A DNA stretch of 38,791 bases from assembly GCA_020692565.1 (NCBI GenBank), contig JAIMKJ010000018.1:26997-65787 (forward strand). The letters run 5' to 3'. This DNA is from Thermomonas sp. GTDB taxonomy: Bacteria > Pseudomonadota > Gammaproteobacteria > Xanthomonadales > Xanthomonadaceae. The notes under the pieces are model-generated. The model was not told the DNA's origin and did no database searches. It saw only the letters and a program-made list of their open reading frames with translations. The position numbers and the translations under genes were made by a program. Positions 1-9,804 of the stretch are shown here, piece by piece; within the stretch, counting starts at the first letter, position 1, and the number at the start of each line of letters is the position of its first letter.

Positions 1-2
1 TC

Positions 3-446
3 ACCAATGGCTGCCGTGCCGAGTTCGTGATCGGTCGCGGCAATGGCGGCCATACGCGGCCGCCGGGCACCAACCTGCGCCCGCCGGGCGATCTCGGCGG
101 CGCCCCGGGCGGTATGCAGCCCGGCACGCTTCAACCCGGTGTGTTCCAGAACACGTCCGGCCGCGAAGAAGTCCGGCGCCCGCCGGCGCAAACCGTGATC
201 GAACGCCCCCGCGACAATGACAGGAACGCCCAGGACGTCCCCGGCGGCCGACAGAGCCGTTCGGTCGAAGACACCCCGCCCGCTGCGCCGAGCCGCCTCG
301 CCGAACGTCCACCCATGCCTGTCGAACAGCGCAATACCGGTGGTTCGGCCCAGCCCGGCGTTGTGGTGCAGGCCCCTGCGCCACGCGACGAACCGGCGCC
401 TCGTGAGGTCGAGCGCAACATCCAGCGCGGCGAACGCCCGCTTTGA
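3..446 (+). CDS. C-terminal part of a DUF3011-like protein with a Pro/Arg-rich tail (5' end outside the window)
   Basis: The reading frame is already open at the left edge, so the start lies outside the window. The first visible residues, TNGCRAEFVIG, look like the end of a DUF3011 domain, a cysteine-containing module common in exported proteins of Xanthomonadaceae that typically ends in a similar NGCRAEF sequence. About 130 residues follow that are rich in Pro, Arg, Gly and Gln, with no recognisable fold and probably disordered. Third codon positions are strongly GC-rich, as expected for a real gene here. An intrinsic terminator follows about 30 bases after the stop. The family call rests on about ten residues and is tentative; the molecular function is unknown. 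Confidence 0.6.
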   Translation, partial: TNGCRAEFVIGRGNGGHTRPPGTNLRPPGDLGGAPGGMQPGTLQPGVFQNTSGREEVRRPPAQTVIERPRDNDRNAQDVPGGRQSRSVEDTPPAAPSRLAERPPMPVEQRNTGGSAQPGVVVQAPAPRDEPAPREVERNIQRGERPL

Positions 447-478
447 CGCCCCGGCGAATTGCCCAGCTTGACAACTCC

Positions 479-507
479 GTCCCGGCTTCTGCCGGGACGC
501 GTTTTTT
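479..507 (+). terminator. Rho-independent terminator
   Basis: An 8-bp perfect stem (gtcccggc / gccgggac) with a ttct loop is followed, after gcg, by six T residues. It ends the DUF3011-like transcript and lies only 22 bases before the mtnA start codon. Confidence 0.85.
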
Positions 508-517
508 CGGCTGCCGG

Positions 518-523
518 TAGAAT
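518..523 (+). promoter_or_regulatory. Candidate -10 box of mtnA, implying a leaderless mRNA
   Basis: TAGAAT ends six bases before the mtnA ATG. A transcript starting at the usual distance would begin at or next to the A of the start codon. No Shine-Dalgarno sequence precedes the ATG and the upstream transcript is terminated just before this site. No convincing -35 box is seen. Confidence 0.5.
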
Positions 524-529
524 GCGCGG

Positions 530-1606
530 ATGACACAAGACATCGATTACGCGCGCTACGACCGCATCCGCCCGATCCGCTGGACCGGCGACACCATTGA
601 ACTGCTCGACCAGCGCAAACTGCCGTTCACCGTCGAATATGTGGCCTGTCGCACCAGCGGCGCGGTCGCGGATGCGATTCATGCGTTGATCGTGCGCGGT
701 GCGCCTGCGATCGGCATCGCCGCCGCCTGGGGCGTGGTGTTGGCCGCGCGCGAACTCGACGCGACCAGCCGCGGCGAGGTCGAAACCGCGGCCGAGGCGA
801 TCGAACGGCTGGAACCGGTGATGCAACACCTCAACGCCGCACGTCCGACCGCCGTCAATCTGGCCTGGGCCCTGCAGCGTATGCGCCGTGCGCTGGCCAG
901 TGCCGGCGACGATTGGCGCAGCGTGCTGCTGCGCGAGGCGCAGGCCATCGCCAGCGAAGATCTGGCCGCCAACCACAAGATGGGCAAGCTCGGCGCGCAG
1001 CTCATCGCGAAGGGCAGCGGCGTATTGACCCACTGCAACACCGGCTCGCTGGCGACCGCCGGTTTCGGCACCGCGCTGGGCGTGATCCGCGCCGGCGTGG
1101 CGCAGGCGCGGATCGAGCGCGTCTTCGCCGGCGAAACCCGGCCCTGGCTGCAGGGCGCACGGTTGACGGTGTGGGAACTCCAGCAGGACGGCATCGACGC
1201 CACCCTGATCGCCGATGCCGCCGCGTCGCATCTGATGAAGACCGGGCAAGTGCAGTGGGTGATCGTCGGCGCCGACCGCATCTGCGCGAACGGCGACGTC
1301 GCCAACAAGATCGGCACCTATCAGCTCGCCATCGCCGCCCGCTACCACGGCGTGAAGTGCATGGTGGTGGCGCCGTCGTCCACGGTCGACATGGCGACGG
1401 CCAGCGGCGGCAAGATCGAGATCGAAGAACGCGACCCCGCCGAACTGCTGGGCATCGGCGGCGTGCGCACCGCTGCCGAAGGCATCGACGCGTGGAACCC
1501 GGTGTTCGATGTCACGCCGTCGGAACTGATCGACGCCATCGTCACCGATCGCGGCGTCGTCGAGCGTCCGAACCGCGTTTCGATGCAGACTTTCTTCGGT
1601 CACTGA
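530..1606 (+). CDS. mtnA: S-methyl-5-thioribose-1-phosphate isomerase
   Basis: This cytosolic enzyme of the methionine salvage pathway converts 5-methylthioribose-1-phosphate to 5-methylthioribulose-1-phosphate. The 358-residue length is normal for the family. The N-terminal RGAPAIG motif, the block [10 protein letters not shown] containing the family's catalytic cysteine (Cys169 here) and the block [18 protein letters not shown] containing the catalytic aspartate (Asp249) are all present, which separates it from the related eIF2B subunits. No other salvage genes lie in the window. The ATG at 530 is the only start giving the usual N-terminus; it has no ribosome-binding site and may be read from a leaderless mRNA. 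gyrA follows after 265 bases with its own promoter. Confidence 0.96.
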   Translation: MTQDIDYARYDRIRPIRWTGDTIELLDQRKLPFTVEYVACRTSGAVADAIHALIVRGAPAIGIAAAWGVVLAARELDATSRGEVETAAEAIERLEPVMQHLNAARPTAVNLAWALQRMRRALASAGDDWRSVLLREAQAIASEDLAANHKMGKLGAQLIAKGSGVLTHCNTGSLATAGFGTALGVIRAGVAQARIERVFAGETRPWLQGARLTVWELQQDGIDATLIADAAASHLMKTGQVQWVIVGADRICANGDVANKIGTYQLAIAARYHGVKCMVVAPSSTVDMATASGGKIEIEERDPAELLGIGGVRTAAEGIDAWNPVFDVTPSELIDAIVTDRGVVERPNRVSMQTFFGH

Positions 1607-1722
1607 GTCGCGCTTTCGGGCGCGATTCCACAGCGCCGTTGTCGTGGCTGTGGTGCCGCTCGCAAGTGGCTGTTTCTGCATGGGAAAAACGCCGGCTTCG
1701 ACGGGCGTCGAAGGCCTTCGCA

Positions 1723-1731
1723 TGCTACAAT
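1723..1731 (+). promoter_or_regulatory. Extended -10 promoter of gyrA
   Basis: TGCTACAAT matches an extended -10 element (TGn plus TACAAT). No good -35 lies at 16-18 bases, which is usual for this promoter class. Transcription would start near 1738 and leave a GC-rich 5' leader of about 130 bases before gyrA. Confidence 0.6.
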
Positions 1732-1871
1732 CGAGGCTTCGCGCATGGACCCGCGTGCGCCCTCCGGAGCGACTTCCCGACTGCCGCCGCTGCATGCGTC
1801 GGCGGCTTGGGTATCTGCCCCCGCGACGGCGTCCGCCCGGTCATGCCGTCACTCCAGCATAAGAAGTCGCA

Positions 1872-4553
1872 ATGACCGATCTCGCGAAGGAAATCATTCC
1901 CGTCAATCTCGAAGACGAGATGCGCCGCAGCTACCTCGATTACGCCATGAGCGTGATCGTGGGCCGCGCGCTCCCGGACGTGAGGGACGGCCTCAAGCCG
2001 GTGCATCGCCGCGTGCTCTTCGCGATGAACGAGCTGGGCGCGCACAGCAACAAGCCCTACTACAAGTCGGCGCGTATCGTCGGTGACGTGATCGGTAAGT
2101 ACCATCCGCACGGCGACCAGTCGGTCTACGACACCCTGGTGCGCATGGCGCAGCCGTTCTCGCTGCGTTATCTGCTGGTGGACGGGCAGGGCAACTTCGG
2201 TTCGGTCGACGGCGACAATGCCGCGGCGATGCGTTACACCGAAGCGCGCATGGCCAAGCTCACCCACGAGCTGATGGCCGATATCGACAAGGACACCGTC
2301 GATTTCCAGCCCAATTACGACGAGAAGGAACAGGAACCGACGGTGATGCCGTCGCGGTTCCCGAATCTGCTGGTCAACGGTTCCGCCGGCATCGCGGTCG
2401 GCATGGCCACCAATATTCCGCCGCACAACCTTTCCGAAGTCATCAATGCGACCGTCGCACTGTTGGACGATCCCGAGATCGACATTGACGGTCTGATGCA
2501 GTTCATCCCCGGCCCGGATTTCCCCACCGCGGGCATCATCAATGGCGTCGGCGGGATCCATCTGGCGTACCGCACCGGTCGCGGTCGCGTGCGCATGCGC
2601 GCCCGCGCCGAGGTCGAGGTCGCCGACAACGGCCGCGAGGCGATCGTCGTCACCGAGATTCCGTATCAGGTGAACAAGGCCCGGCTGATCGAGAAGATCG
2701 CCGAGCTGGTGAAGGAAAAGAAGCTCGAAGGCATCAGCGAGCTGCGCGACGAGTCCGACAAGGACGGCATGCGCATCTACATCGAGGTCAAGCGCGGCGA
2801 TTCCGCCGAAGTGGTGCTCAACAATCTGTATCAGCAGACGCAGATGGAGTCGGTGTTCGGCATCAACATGGTGGCGCTGGTCGACGGCCGCCCGCAGTTG
2901 CTCAACCTCAAGCAGATCCTAGAAGCCTTCGTGCGCCATCGCCGCGAAGTCGTCACCCGTCGCACCATCTTCGAACTGCGCAAGGCCCGCGCGCGTGCGC
3001 ATATCCTCGAAGGCCTGACGGTCGCGCTCGCCAACATCGACGAGATGATCGAGCTGATCAAGACCTCGGCGAACCCGAACGAAGCGCGCGAACGCCTGCT
3101 CGCCAGGACGTGGGATGCGGGTCTGGTCGCAAGCCTGCTCGCCGCCGCTGGCAGCGATGCCTCCAAGCCTGAAGATCTGCAGGCGGGCGTCGGCCTGATC
3201 GACGGAACGTACCAACTGACCGAAGTGCAGGCCAAGGAAATCCTCGAAATGCGCCTGCACCGCCTCACCGGGCTGGAACAGGACAAGCTGACCGAGGAAT
3301 ACAGGAATCTGCTCGACGTCATCCGCGGGCTGATCGAGATTCTCGAGAACCCCGATCGTCTGCGCGAAGTCATCCGCGACGAACTGCGCGAAGTGAAGGA
3401 CGCCTTCGGCGACGACCGTCGCAGCGAAATCCGCGCCAGCGAGGAAGATCTCGACATCCTCGATCTGATCGCGCCGGAAGACGTGGTGGTGACGCTCTCG
3501 CATTCGGGTTACGCCAAGCGTCAGCCGGTCACCGCCTATCGCGCGCAGAAGCGTGGCGGTCGCGGTCGTAATGCCGCGGCGACCAAGGACGAGGATTTCA
3601 TCGACCAGCTGTGGCTGGTCAATACCCACGACACCCTGCTGACCTTCACCAGCAGCGGTCGGGTGTTCTGGCTGCCGGTGTATCAGCTGCCGGACGCCGG
3701 TCCGAACGCCCGCGGCCGGCCGATCATCAACTGGCTGGCCCTGGAGCAGGGCGAGCAGGTGCAGGCCGTGGTTCCGGTGCGCGAATACGATGAAGGTCAT
3801 TTCGTGTTCTTCGCCACCCGCAACGGCACCGTGAAGAAGACCCCTCTGACCGAATTCGCCTACCGTCTGGCCCGCGGCAAGATCGCAATCAACCTCGACG
3901 AAGGCGATGCCCTGGTGGGCGCGGCCCTGACCGACGGCGATCGCGATGTGATGTTGTTCGCCAGCAACGGCAAGGCCGTGCGCTTCCACGAATCGGAAGT
4001 ACGCGCGATGGGCCGCACCGCCACCGGCGTGCGCGGCATGCGTCTGGTGGCCGGCATCGAGCCGGGCGAAGTGGTGGAAGCCGAAGACGGTGTTGACGAG
4101 GCGGATGCCGAGCTTCCCGTCGACGGCGCGTCCGAAGTCGTGAGCCTGGTCGTGATCGAAGGCGACGGGGACATCCTCACCGCCAGTGCGCGCGGCTACG
4201 GCAAGCGCACCCCGGCGGCGGAATACCCGCGCAAGGGGCGCGGCATCAAGGGCGTGATCGCGATGAAGACCAGCGAGCGCAACGGCAAGCTGGTGGGTGC
4301 GATCCAGCTCAGCGATCACCATGAAGTACTGCTGATTTCCGATGGCGGCACGCTGGTGCGGACCCGCGCTGCCGAAATCTCGCAGGTCGGCCGCAACACG
4401 CAGGGCGTGACCCTGATGCGTCTGGCCGACGACGAGACGTTGCAGGCGATCGAGCGCCTGGATGCCTCGCTGGACGATGATGAGGCTGTCGATGCGCCGG
4501 TAGCGCCGACGCAAGCGGGGACCGGAGAGCTGCAGCCCGATGCGGGGGCCTGA
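1872..4553 (+). CDS. gyrA: DNA gyrase subunit A
   Basis: The breakage-reunion subunit of DNA gyrase works with GyrB to introduce negative supercoils. At 893 residues it has the usual length. The winged-helix/tower region carries the catalytic Arg-Tyr pair in [11 protein letters not shown]; Tyr122 has the same number as the E. coli active-site tyrosine. The quinolone region reads [10 protein letters not shown], so position 83 is Gln and position 87 is Asp. The C-terminal beta-pinwheel opens with a GyrA box, QKRGGRG, at about 559-565, which marks it as gyrase rather than topoisomerase IV. An acidic insertion of about 20 residues lies near 735-754 in the pinwheel. The start is supported by a weak AAGAAG five bases upstream and by the standard N-terminus. 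A hairpin terminator follows the stop. Confidence 0.98.
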   Translation: MTDLAKEIIPVNLEDEMRRSYLDYAMSVIVGRALPDVRDGLKPVHRRVLFAMNELGAHSNKPYYKSARIVGDVIGKYHPHGDQSVYDTLVRMAQPFSLRYLLVDGQGNFGSVDGDNAAAMRYTEARMAKLTHELMADIDKDTVDFQPNYDEKEQEPTVMPSRFPNLLVNGSAGIAVGMATNIPPHNLSEVINATVALLDDPEIDIDGLMQFIPGPDFPTAGIINGVGGIHLAYRTGRGRVRMRARAEVEVADNGREAIVVTEIPYQVNKARLIEKIAELVKEKKLEGISELRDESDKDGMRIYIEVKRGDSAEVVLNNLYQQTQMESVFGINMVALVDGRPQLLNLKQILEAFVRHRREVVTRRTIFELRKARARAHILEGLTVALANIDEMIELIKTSANPNEARERLLARTWDAGLVASLLAAAGSDASKPEDLQAGVGLIDGTYQLTEVQAKEILEMRLHRLTGLEQDKLTEEYRNLLDVIRGLIEILENPDRLREVIRDELREVKDAFGDDRRSEIRASEEDLDILDLIAPEDVVVTLSHSGYAKRQPVTAYRAQKRGGRGRNAAATKDEDFIDQLWLVNTHDTLLTFTSSGRVFWLPVYQLPDAGPNARGRPIINWLALEQGEQVQAVVPVREYDEGHFVFFATRNGTVKKTPLTEFAYRLARGKIAINLDEGDALVGAALTDGDRDVMLFASNGKAVRFHESEVRAMGRTATGVRGMRLVAGIEPGEVVEAEDGVDEADAELPVDGASEVVSLVVIEGDGDILTASARGYGKRTPAAEYPRKGRGIKGVIAMKTSERNGKLVGAIQLSDHHEVLLISDGGTLVRTRAAEISQVGRNTQGVTLMRLADDETLQAIERLDASLDDDEAVDAPVAPTQAGTGELQPDAGA

Positions 4554-4573
4554 TCGATTCGCGCAATGTGCTC

Positions 4574-4606
4574 CGAGAGGCGGGCTTTGGCCCGCCTCTC
4601 GCGTTT
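4574..4606 (+). terminator. Probable terminator of gyrA
   Basis: A 12-bp perfect stem (cgagaggcgggc / gcccgcctctcg) with a tttg loop begins 20 bases after the gyrA stop. The T-tract after it is short (cgttt), so termination may be partial. Confidence 0.65.
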
Positions 4607-4820
4607 CGGGAACCCGGTTTCGACCTTGTCCGCCGTCTCGCAGAGTACCTGCTGCGACCGTATCGTTCCCCGGCGACCCTGAAAATTGGGGTGGCCCGAA
4701 AGGATGCTTTACGGAATTTTTCGTTCGAACCGGCAAGCTGTTCTTCTCGCGAGTAAGTTGTCGTTAATGTTAAAAAAAAGTCAAAAAAATGTTTATGAAA
4801 AGTGATCAAGTCCTCAAACC
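4607..4820. other. Gene-free spacer between gyrA and the macroglobulin gene, with an AT-rich block
   Basis: No gene is supported here. The first part is of average composition and unremarkable. From about 4755 to 4815 the sequence becomes very AT-rich, with A-tracts of eight and seven residues (4762-4787), unlike anything else in the window. Its position just upstream of the probable macroglobulin promoter suggests an UP element or a site for a nucleoid protein, but this is inference. Confidence 0.4.
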
Positions 4821-4825
4821 TTCTC

Positions 4826-4831
4826 TATACT
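4826..4831 (+). promoter_or_regulatory. Candidate -10 box for the macroglobulin gene
   Basis: TATACT lies 23 bases before the ATG at 4855 and immediately downstream of the AT-rich block. The -35 region (TGATCA at 17 bases) is poor. The expected start near 4838 leaves a short leader that contains the AGGAGG ribosome-binding site at 4845-4850. Confidence 0.45.
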
Positions 4832-4854
4832 CCGCTGCAAATCCAGGAGGCCAT

Positions 4855-7800
4855 ATGTGTCGCACGTCGCGGTTCGCAGCGTTGAGTCGGGTTTACGGTT
4901 CGATTGGGAAATGGGTCGCGGGTGTGGGGCTGGTCATGGCCCTGGCGGTATTGCCGGGCTGCGGTAACAAGGAGACCGGGCAGTTGCCCGAGGTCAGCGG
5001 TGAGGCGATCCAGGCCAAACGCGACGAAATCAAGGAATTCGCCCTGGTCCGGGCGTTTCCGGACCAGGATGGCGACGCGCTGGCGATCGCGCTCGAGTTC
5101 TCGCGGCCGCTGGTCGGTACGCAGGACTTCGACAAGCTCATCACGTTCGACACCTCGGTCAACGACAAGAGCAGTTGGAAGCTGGACGACAGCGGCAGGA
5201 TCCTGCGCTTCCCGTTCGTCACCGCGAACACCGAGTACACGCTGAAGATTTCCGCGAAACTCGCGGCGGCGGACGGCAGTACCCTCGGCCGCGATGTCGA
5301 GCAGAAGGTCTACACCGGCGAACTCGACCCCGCGGTCGGCTTCGCCTCGCAGGGCAGCGTGTTGCCGGCGCGCGACAGTCGCGGCCTGCCGGTGGTGTCG
5401 GTGAACGTGCCGGAAGTCGATGTCGAGTTCCTGCGCGTGCGCGAAAAATCGCTGCCGCAGTTCTTCTCCGAATACCAGCGCGGCGGCCGTCGCAGCGGCT
5501 GGGAGCTGGACAGCGAATACAACGAGAAAACGCCGCTGGCGAAACTGGCCGAACCGGTCTACACCAACCGTTTCGTGCTGGGCGGCAAGCGCAACGAGCG
5601 CGTGGTCACTTACCTGCCGACCCAGGACATCGAAGAACTGCGGGAGCCGGGTCTGTACTTCGCGGTGATGAAACGCACCGGCCAGTTCGGCAGCCAGTAC
5701 GAAACCACGTTCTTCACGGTCAGCGACATCGGCCTGCACGTGCGCGCGTACAAGGACAAGCTGTTCGTGCATACCGCTTCGCTGCAGGACGGTTCGTCGA
5801 TCAGCGGTGTCGATCTGCAGATTCTCGATGGCCCCGGCGAGACCGTGCTCAAAGGCCAGACCGACCGCAACGGCAATGCGATGCTGGGCTTCAAACTGCA
5901 GGCCACGCACGTGCTGGTCGCGCGCCGCGGCAAGGACGTGTCGCTGCTGCCGTTCAATCAGCCGGCGCTGGATTTGTCCGAATTCGCGGTCAGCGGCCGC
6001 GAGCCGGCGTGGTTCGACGTCTTCGCCTGGGCCGGGCGCGATCTGTATCGCCCCGGCGAGGTCGTGCGGATTTCCGCGCTGCTGCGCGACAACGACGGCA
6101 AGCCGGTGCCGATGAAGGACAAGAAAGCGCAGCCGCTGTTCGTACGCCTGAAGCAGCCGAACGGCAAGCCCTTCATCGAAAGCCGGATCGAAGCCGGCGC
6201 GCAGGGCTACTACAGCTTCGAAAAACTCATCCCGGTCGAAGCGCCGACCGGCCGTTGGCAGGTGGAATTCCGCACCGATCCGGCCAGCAGCGAAGCCGTG
6301 CAGGGCATGACCCTGCGGATCGAGGAGTTCCTGCCCGAGCGCATGAAGCTCGATCTCGACACCGCCGACGCGGTGCTCAAACCCGGCAAGCCGCTGGCAT
6401 TGAAAGCCGTCGGCGCTTATCTCTACGGCGCGCCCGCAGCCGGCAACCGTTTCACCGCCAAGCTCGCGGTGGCGGTAGAGCAGCATCCGCTGGAGAACAT
6501 GCCGGGTTATTTCTTCGGCGACCCTACGCTGCAGCTGCCGAAGGAAGCCAACGACGTGGTCGATACCACGCTCGGCGACGACGGCACGCTGTTGCAGGAC
6601 ATCGTCCTGCCGAGCGAAGTCAAACCGGTGTCGCCGATCGCGGCGATGGTGTCCGGCAGCCTGTTCGAAACCGGCGGACGCAGCGTCAATCGCTCGCTGA
6701 AGCGGGTGATGTGGCCGGCCGATGCGCTGGTCGGCGTGCGCCCGCTGTTCGACGACAAGGACGGCGCCGACAGCGACAGCAACGCGCGCTTCCAGCTGAT
6801 GCGCGTGGGCAGCGACGGCAAGCCGCGCCCGGCCAAGGGGCTGAAGGTCACGCTGGTGCGCGAGCATCGCGACTACCACTGGAATTACGACGACGACGAG
6901 GGCTGGGATTTCGATTTCACCTCGCGCTTCCAGAACGTCGAAACCCGCACCGTCGACGCCGGCAACACCGCCGTAGGCTTCGATTTCCCGGTGGAATGGG
7001 GCGCCTACCGCGTCGATGTGCTCGATCCGGCCACCGGCCTGACCACGCGTTATCCGTTCCAGGCCGGCTGGAGCTGGGACGACGACAACCGCGGCCTCGA
7101 CGCGCGTCCCGACAAGGTCAAGATCGCACTCGACAAGACCGCCTACAACACCGGCGACACGCTGAAGGTCACGCTCACGCCTCCGCATCCCGGCAAGGGC
7201 CTGCTGATGGTCGAGAGCGGCGACCGCATGATCTATGTGCAGGAAGTCGACGTGAAGCGCGGCAGCAGCTTCTCCATCCCCGTCAGCAAGGACTGGGAAC
7301 GCCACGACATCTATGTGACCGCGCTGGTCTTCCGCGGCGGCAGTGCGTCCAGCAAGATCACCCCGGCGCGCGCCGTGGGCGTTGCCCACGTGCCGATGGA
7401 TCGTGCGTCGCGTCGCGTGGAAGTCGGTTTGTCGCTGCCGAAGCAGATGCGCCCCGAGCAGACGCTCACGACCACGGTCGCGGCGCCGAAACTCGCCGGC
7501 CAGGACGCGTACGTCACGGTGTCGGCGGTCGATGTCGGCATCATCAACATCACCCGCTTCCCGGTGCCCGACGCCAACAAGCATTTCTTCGCCCAACGCA
7601 GGCTCGGCGTGGATGCGTACGACGTCTACGGTCGCATCATCGAAAGTCTGCCCGGCGAGATCGGCAAGATCCGTTTCGGCGGCGACATGGCGCTGCAACC
7701 GCTGGCGCAGGCGCGCAGGCCGACCTCGAAAGTGCAGACGGTCGACCTGTTCTCCGGCCCGGTGAAACTCGATGCCAAGGGCAACGCCAAAATCGCGCTG

Positions 7801-9804
7801 AAGGTGCCCGATTTCAACGGCACGCTGCGGGTTTCCGCGCTGGTCTATTCGGCGGAACGGTACGGCAACGGCGATGCCGAGGTGGTGGTGCGTGCGCCGA
7901 TCGTGGCCGAAGCCAGCTATCCGCGCGTGCTCGCCCCGGGCGACCGCAGCAACGTCACTCTCGACATCACCAACTTCACCGGCAAGCCCGGCGATTTCGA
8001 GGTGAAGGTCGAAGGCCTCGGCCCGCTGACGGTCGCGCAGGGCGGGCGTTCGACGAAGCTCAACGCCGGCGGCAAGACCACGTTGACGTTCCCGCTGACT
8101 GCGGGCGATGGCTATACCACCGCGAAGATCCGCGTGCAGGTGAACGGCAACGGCTTCAAGGTCGACCGCCGCTTCGATGTGCCGGTGCGTCCGGCCTGGC
8201 CGAGCGTGCTGCGCACGCGCACGCAGACCCTGAACGAACTCGGCGCGATCACGATGGAAGCCGGTTTCGCCGATGGCCTGATGCCGGGCTCGGTCAACGC
8301 GCAGATGACGGTCAGCGCGCTGCCGCCGATTCCGTTCGCGAGCGCGCTGAGGGATGTGCTCAATTATCCGTACGGTTGCGCCGAACAGACCACCAGCAAG
8401 GGCTTCGCCGCGCTGGTGATGGATGCGGACACCGCGAAGATGCTCGACGCCAAGGGGCTCGATGCGGCGACGCGCAAGGCGCGCATGGACGGCGCGTTCG
8501 GGCGACTGGCGTCGATGCAGATGTCGAACGGCCATTTCTCGATGTGGGGTAACGACAGCTACGTCAATCCTGCGCTGACGCCATACATCGTCGAATTCCT
8601 CCTCGATGCGCGCGAAGGCGGGTTCGCGGTGCCCGAGGCGATGCTGCAGAACGCCCTGAAGCGCCTGAACGAGGATCTGCTGGCTGGCGGCAACGAGTTC
8701 TACGGCCAGACTCATCGCGACCACCTCAAGTTCGCCTATCAGGCCCACGCCGGATACGTGCTGTCGCGCGTCAATCGTGCGCCGCTGGGCACGCTGCGCG
8801 CGCTCTACGACAACGAGCGCGGCAAGGCCAAGAACGGCCTGTCGATGGTGCATCTGGGCCTGGCGCTGTCGCTGCAGGGCGACAAGAACCGTGGCGCGAA
8901 AGCCATCTCCGCCGGATTCGGCTTCAAGGGTCAGACGTACGAGTATCTCGGCGACTACAGCAGCCCGCTGCGCGACAGCGCGCTGATGATCGCGCTCACC
9001 CACGAGCGCGGCCTCGACAAGCCCGAGTACGACGCCAAGGTGGTCGCGCTGGGCAAGGAACTCGATGTGCGCCGCAACGAGCGCTGGTTCTATCTCAGCA
9101 CTCAGGAGCAGGTCGCGCTGGCGCGCGTCGGCCGGGCATTGCTCGCCGATCAGAAGAAGACCGTCTCCGGCGTCTGGAAGCTCGGCGACGTGAGCGATCC
9201 GGTCGCGGAACGGCGCATGCAGGGCCGCCGCGTCGACTACACCACGCTGTCGCGCGGCTTCCGCTTCGAGCCGCAGGGTGCGGTGCCGTTGTACGCCAGC
9301 CTGGAAGTGGCCGGCGTGCCGCGGACGGCGCCGGCCGAGGACAAGTCGGTGATCGGCATCGAACGCAAGTTCTACACCACCGACGGCAAACCCTGGAAGG
9401 CCGGCCCGATCGCCGAAGGCGAAGCGCTGATCGTCGCGCTGAGCATCACCGCCGATCGATCCATGTCCGACGCGCTGCTGACCGACCTGCTGCCCGCGGG
9501 GCTCGAGATCGAAAACTTCAATCTCGGCGACGGCAAGCAATGGGCCGACGTGGTGGTGGACGGGATCGAGATCACCGATCGCGGCAGCGCCGCCGAAGTG
9601 CTGCACGAGGAGTATCGCGACGACCGCTTCGTCGCCGCGCTGAAACTCAACCGTGGACAAGCCGCGCGCGTGTTCTATCTGGTGCGTGCGGTCACCCCCG
9701 GTACCTACACCGTGCCGCCGTCGCTGGTCGAAGACATGTACCGACCGCAGCTGCGCGGCGTGGGCAAATCGATGCCGGCGACGATCACGGTGGTGCAGCC
9801 GTAG
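4855..9804 (+). CDS. Bacterial alpha-2-macroglobulin family lipoprotein (YfhM/ECAM type)
   Basis: This is a 1649-residue envelope protein of the thioester protease-inhibitor family, close in length to E. coli YfhM (about 1650). Family knowledge suggests it traps foreign proteases in the periplasm, with PBP1C as repair partner. The N-terminus has a signal peptide with lipobox LPGC, giving a lipidated Cys36. The long beta-rich middle fits the MG domains and bait region. The thioester motif is YGCAEQTTS, with Cys1175 and Gln1178 forming the thioester bond. The residue after the lipid Cys is Gly, not Asp. The start at 4855 is chosen for the AGGAGG four bases upstream; an in-frame ATG at 4789 would put about 22 residues in front of the signal peptide. 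The stop codon lies within a REP element. pbpC follows after 161 bases. Confidence 0.95.
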   Translation: MCRTSRFAALSRVYGSIGKWVAGVGLVMALAVLPGCGNKETGQLPEVSGEAIQAKRDEIKEFALVRAFPDQDGDALAIALEFSRPLVGTQDFDKLITFDTSVNDKSSWKLDDSGRILRFPFVTANTEYTLKISAKLAAADGSTLGRDVEQKVYTGELDPAVGFASQGSVLPARDSRGLPVVSVNVPEVDVEFLRVREKSLPQFFSEYQRGGRRSGWELDSEYNEKTPLAKLAEPVYTNRFVLGGKRNERVVTYLPTQDIEELREPGLYFAVMKRTGQFGSQYETTFFTVSDIGLHVRAYKDKLFVHTASLQDGSSISGVDLQILDGPGETVLKGQTDRNGNAMLGFKLQATHVLVARRGKDVSLLPFNQPALDLSEFAVSGREPAWFDVFAWAGRDLYRPGEVVRISALLRDNDGKPVPMKDKKAQPLFVRLKQPNGKPFIESRIEAGAQGYYSFEKLIPVEAPTGRWQVEFRTDPASSEAVQGMTLRIEEFLPERMKLDLDTADAVLKPGKPLALKAVGAYLYGAPAAGNRFTAKLAVAVEQHPLENMPGYFFGDPTLQLPKEANDVVDTTLGDDGTLLQDIVLPSEVKPVSPIAAMVSGSLFETGGRSVNRSLKRVMWPADALVGVRPLFDDKDGADSDSNARFQLMRVGSDGKPRPAKGLKVTLVREHRDYHWNYDDDEGWDFDFTSRFQNVETRTVDAGNTAVGFDFPVEWGAYRVDVLDPATGLTTRYPFQAGWSWDDDNRGLDARPDKVKIALDKTAYNTGDTLKVTLTPPHPGKGLLMVESGDRMIYVQEVDVKRGSSFSIPVSKDWERHDIYVTALVFRGGSASSKITPARAVGVAHVPMDRASRRVEVGLSLPKQMRPEQTLTTTVAAPKLAGQDAYVTVSAVDVGIINITRFPVPDANKHFFAQRRLGVDAYDVYGRIIESLPGEIGKIRFGGDMALQPLAQARRPTSKVQTVDLFSGPVKLDAKGNAKIALKVPDFNGTLRVSALVYSAERYGNGDAEVVVRAPIVAEASYPRVLAPGDRSNVTLDITNFTGKPGDFEVKVEGLGPLTVAQGGRSTKLNAGGKTTLTFPLTAGDGYTTAKIRVQVNGNGFKVDRRFDVPVRPAWPSVLRTRTQTLNELGAITMEAGFADGLMPGSVNAQMTVSALPPIPFASALRDVLNYPYGCAEQTTSKGFAALVMDADTAKMLDAKGLDAATRKARMDGAFGRLASMQMSNGHFSMWGNDSYVNPALTPYIVEFLLDAREGGFAVPEAMLQNALKRLNEDLLAGGNEFYGQTHRDHLKFAYQAHAGYVLSRVNRAPLGTLRALYDNERGKAKNGLSMVHLGLALSLQGDKNRGAKAISAGFGFKGQTYEYLGDYSSPLRDSALMIALTHERGLDKPEYDAKVVALGKELDVRRNERWFYLSTQEQVALARVGRALLADQKKTVSGVWKLGDVSDPVAERRMQGRRVDYTTLSRGFRFEPQGAVPLYASLEVAGVPRTAPAEDKSVIGIERKFYTTDGKPWKAGPIAEGEALIVALSITADRSMSDALLTDLLPAGLEIENFNLGDGKQWADVVVDGIEITDRGSAAEVLHEEYRDDRFVAALKLNRGQAARVFYLVRAVTPGTYTVPPSLVEDMYRPQLRGVGKSMPATITVVQP

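Noticed and set aside
468..473. TTGACA as -35 box of mtnA.
   Set aside because: No -10 box lies at 16-18 bases, and the terminator hairpin would be transcribed before the gene.
1738..1871. Riboswitch or small gene in the gyrA leader.
   Set aside because: No conserved riboswitch core or supported small frame could be recognised; it is best described as an unstructured GC-rich leader.
4789..4854. Upstream ATG for the macroglobulin gene at 4789.
   Set aside because: It would place 22 polar residues before the signal peptide, has no ribosome-binding site and would overlap the -10 box; the ATG at 4855 follows AGGAGG.
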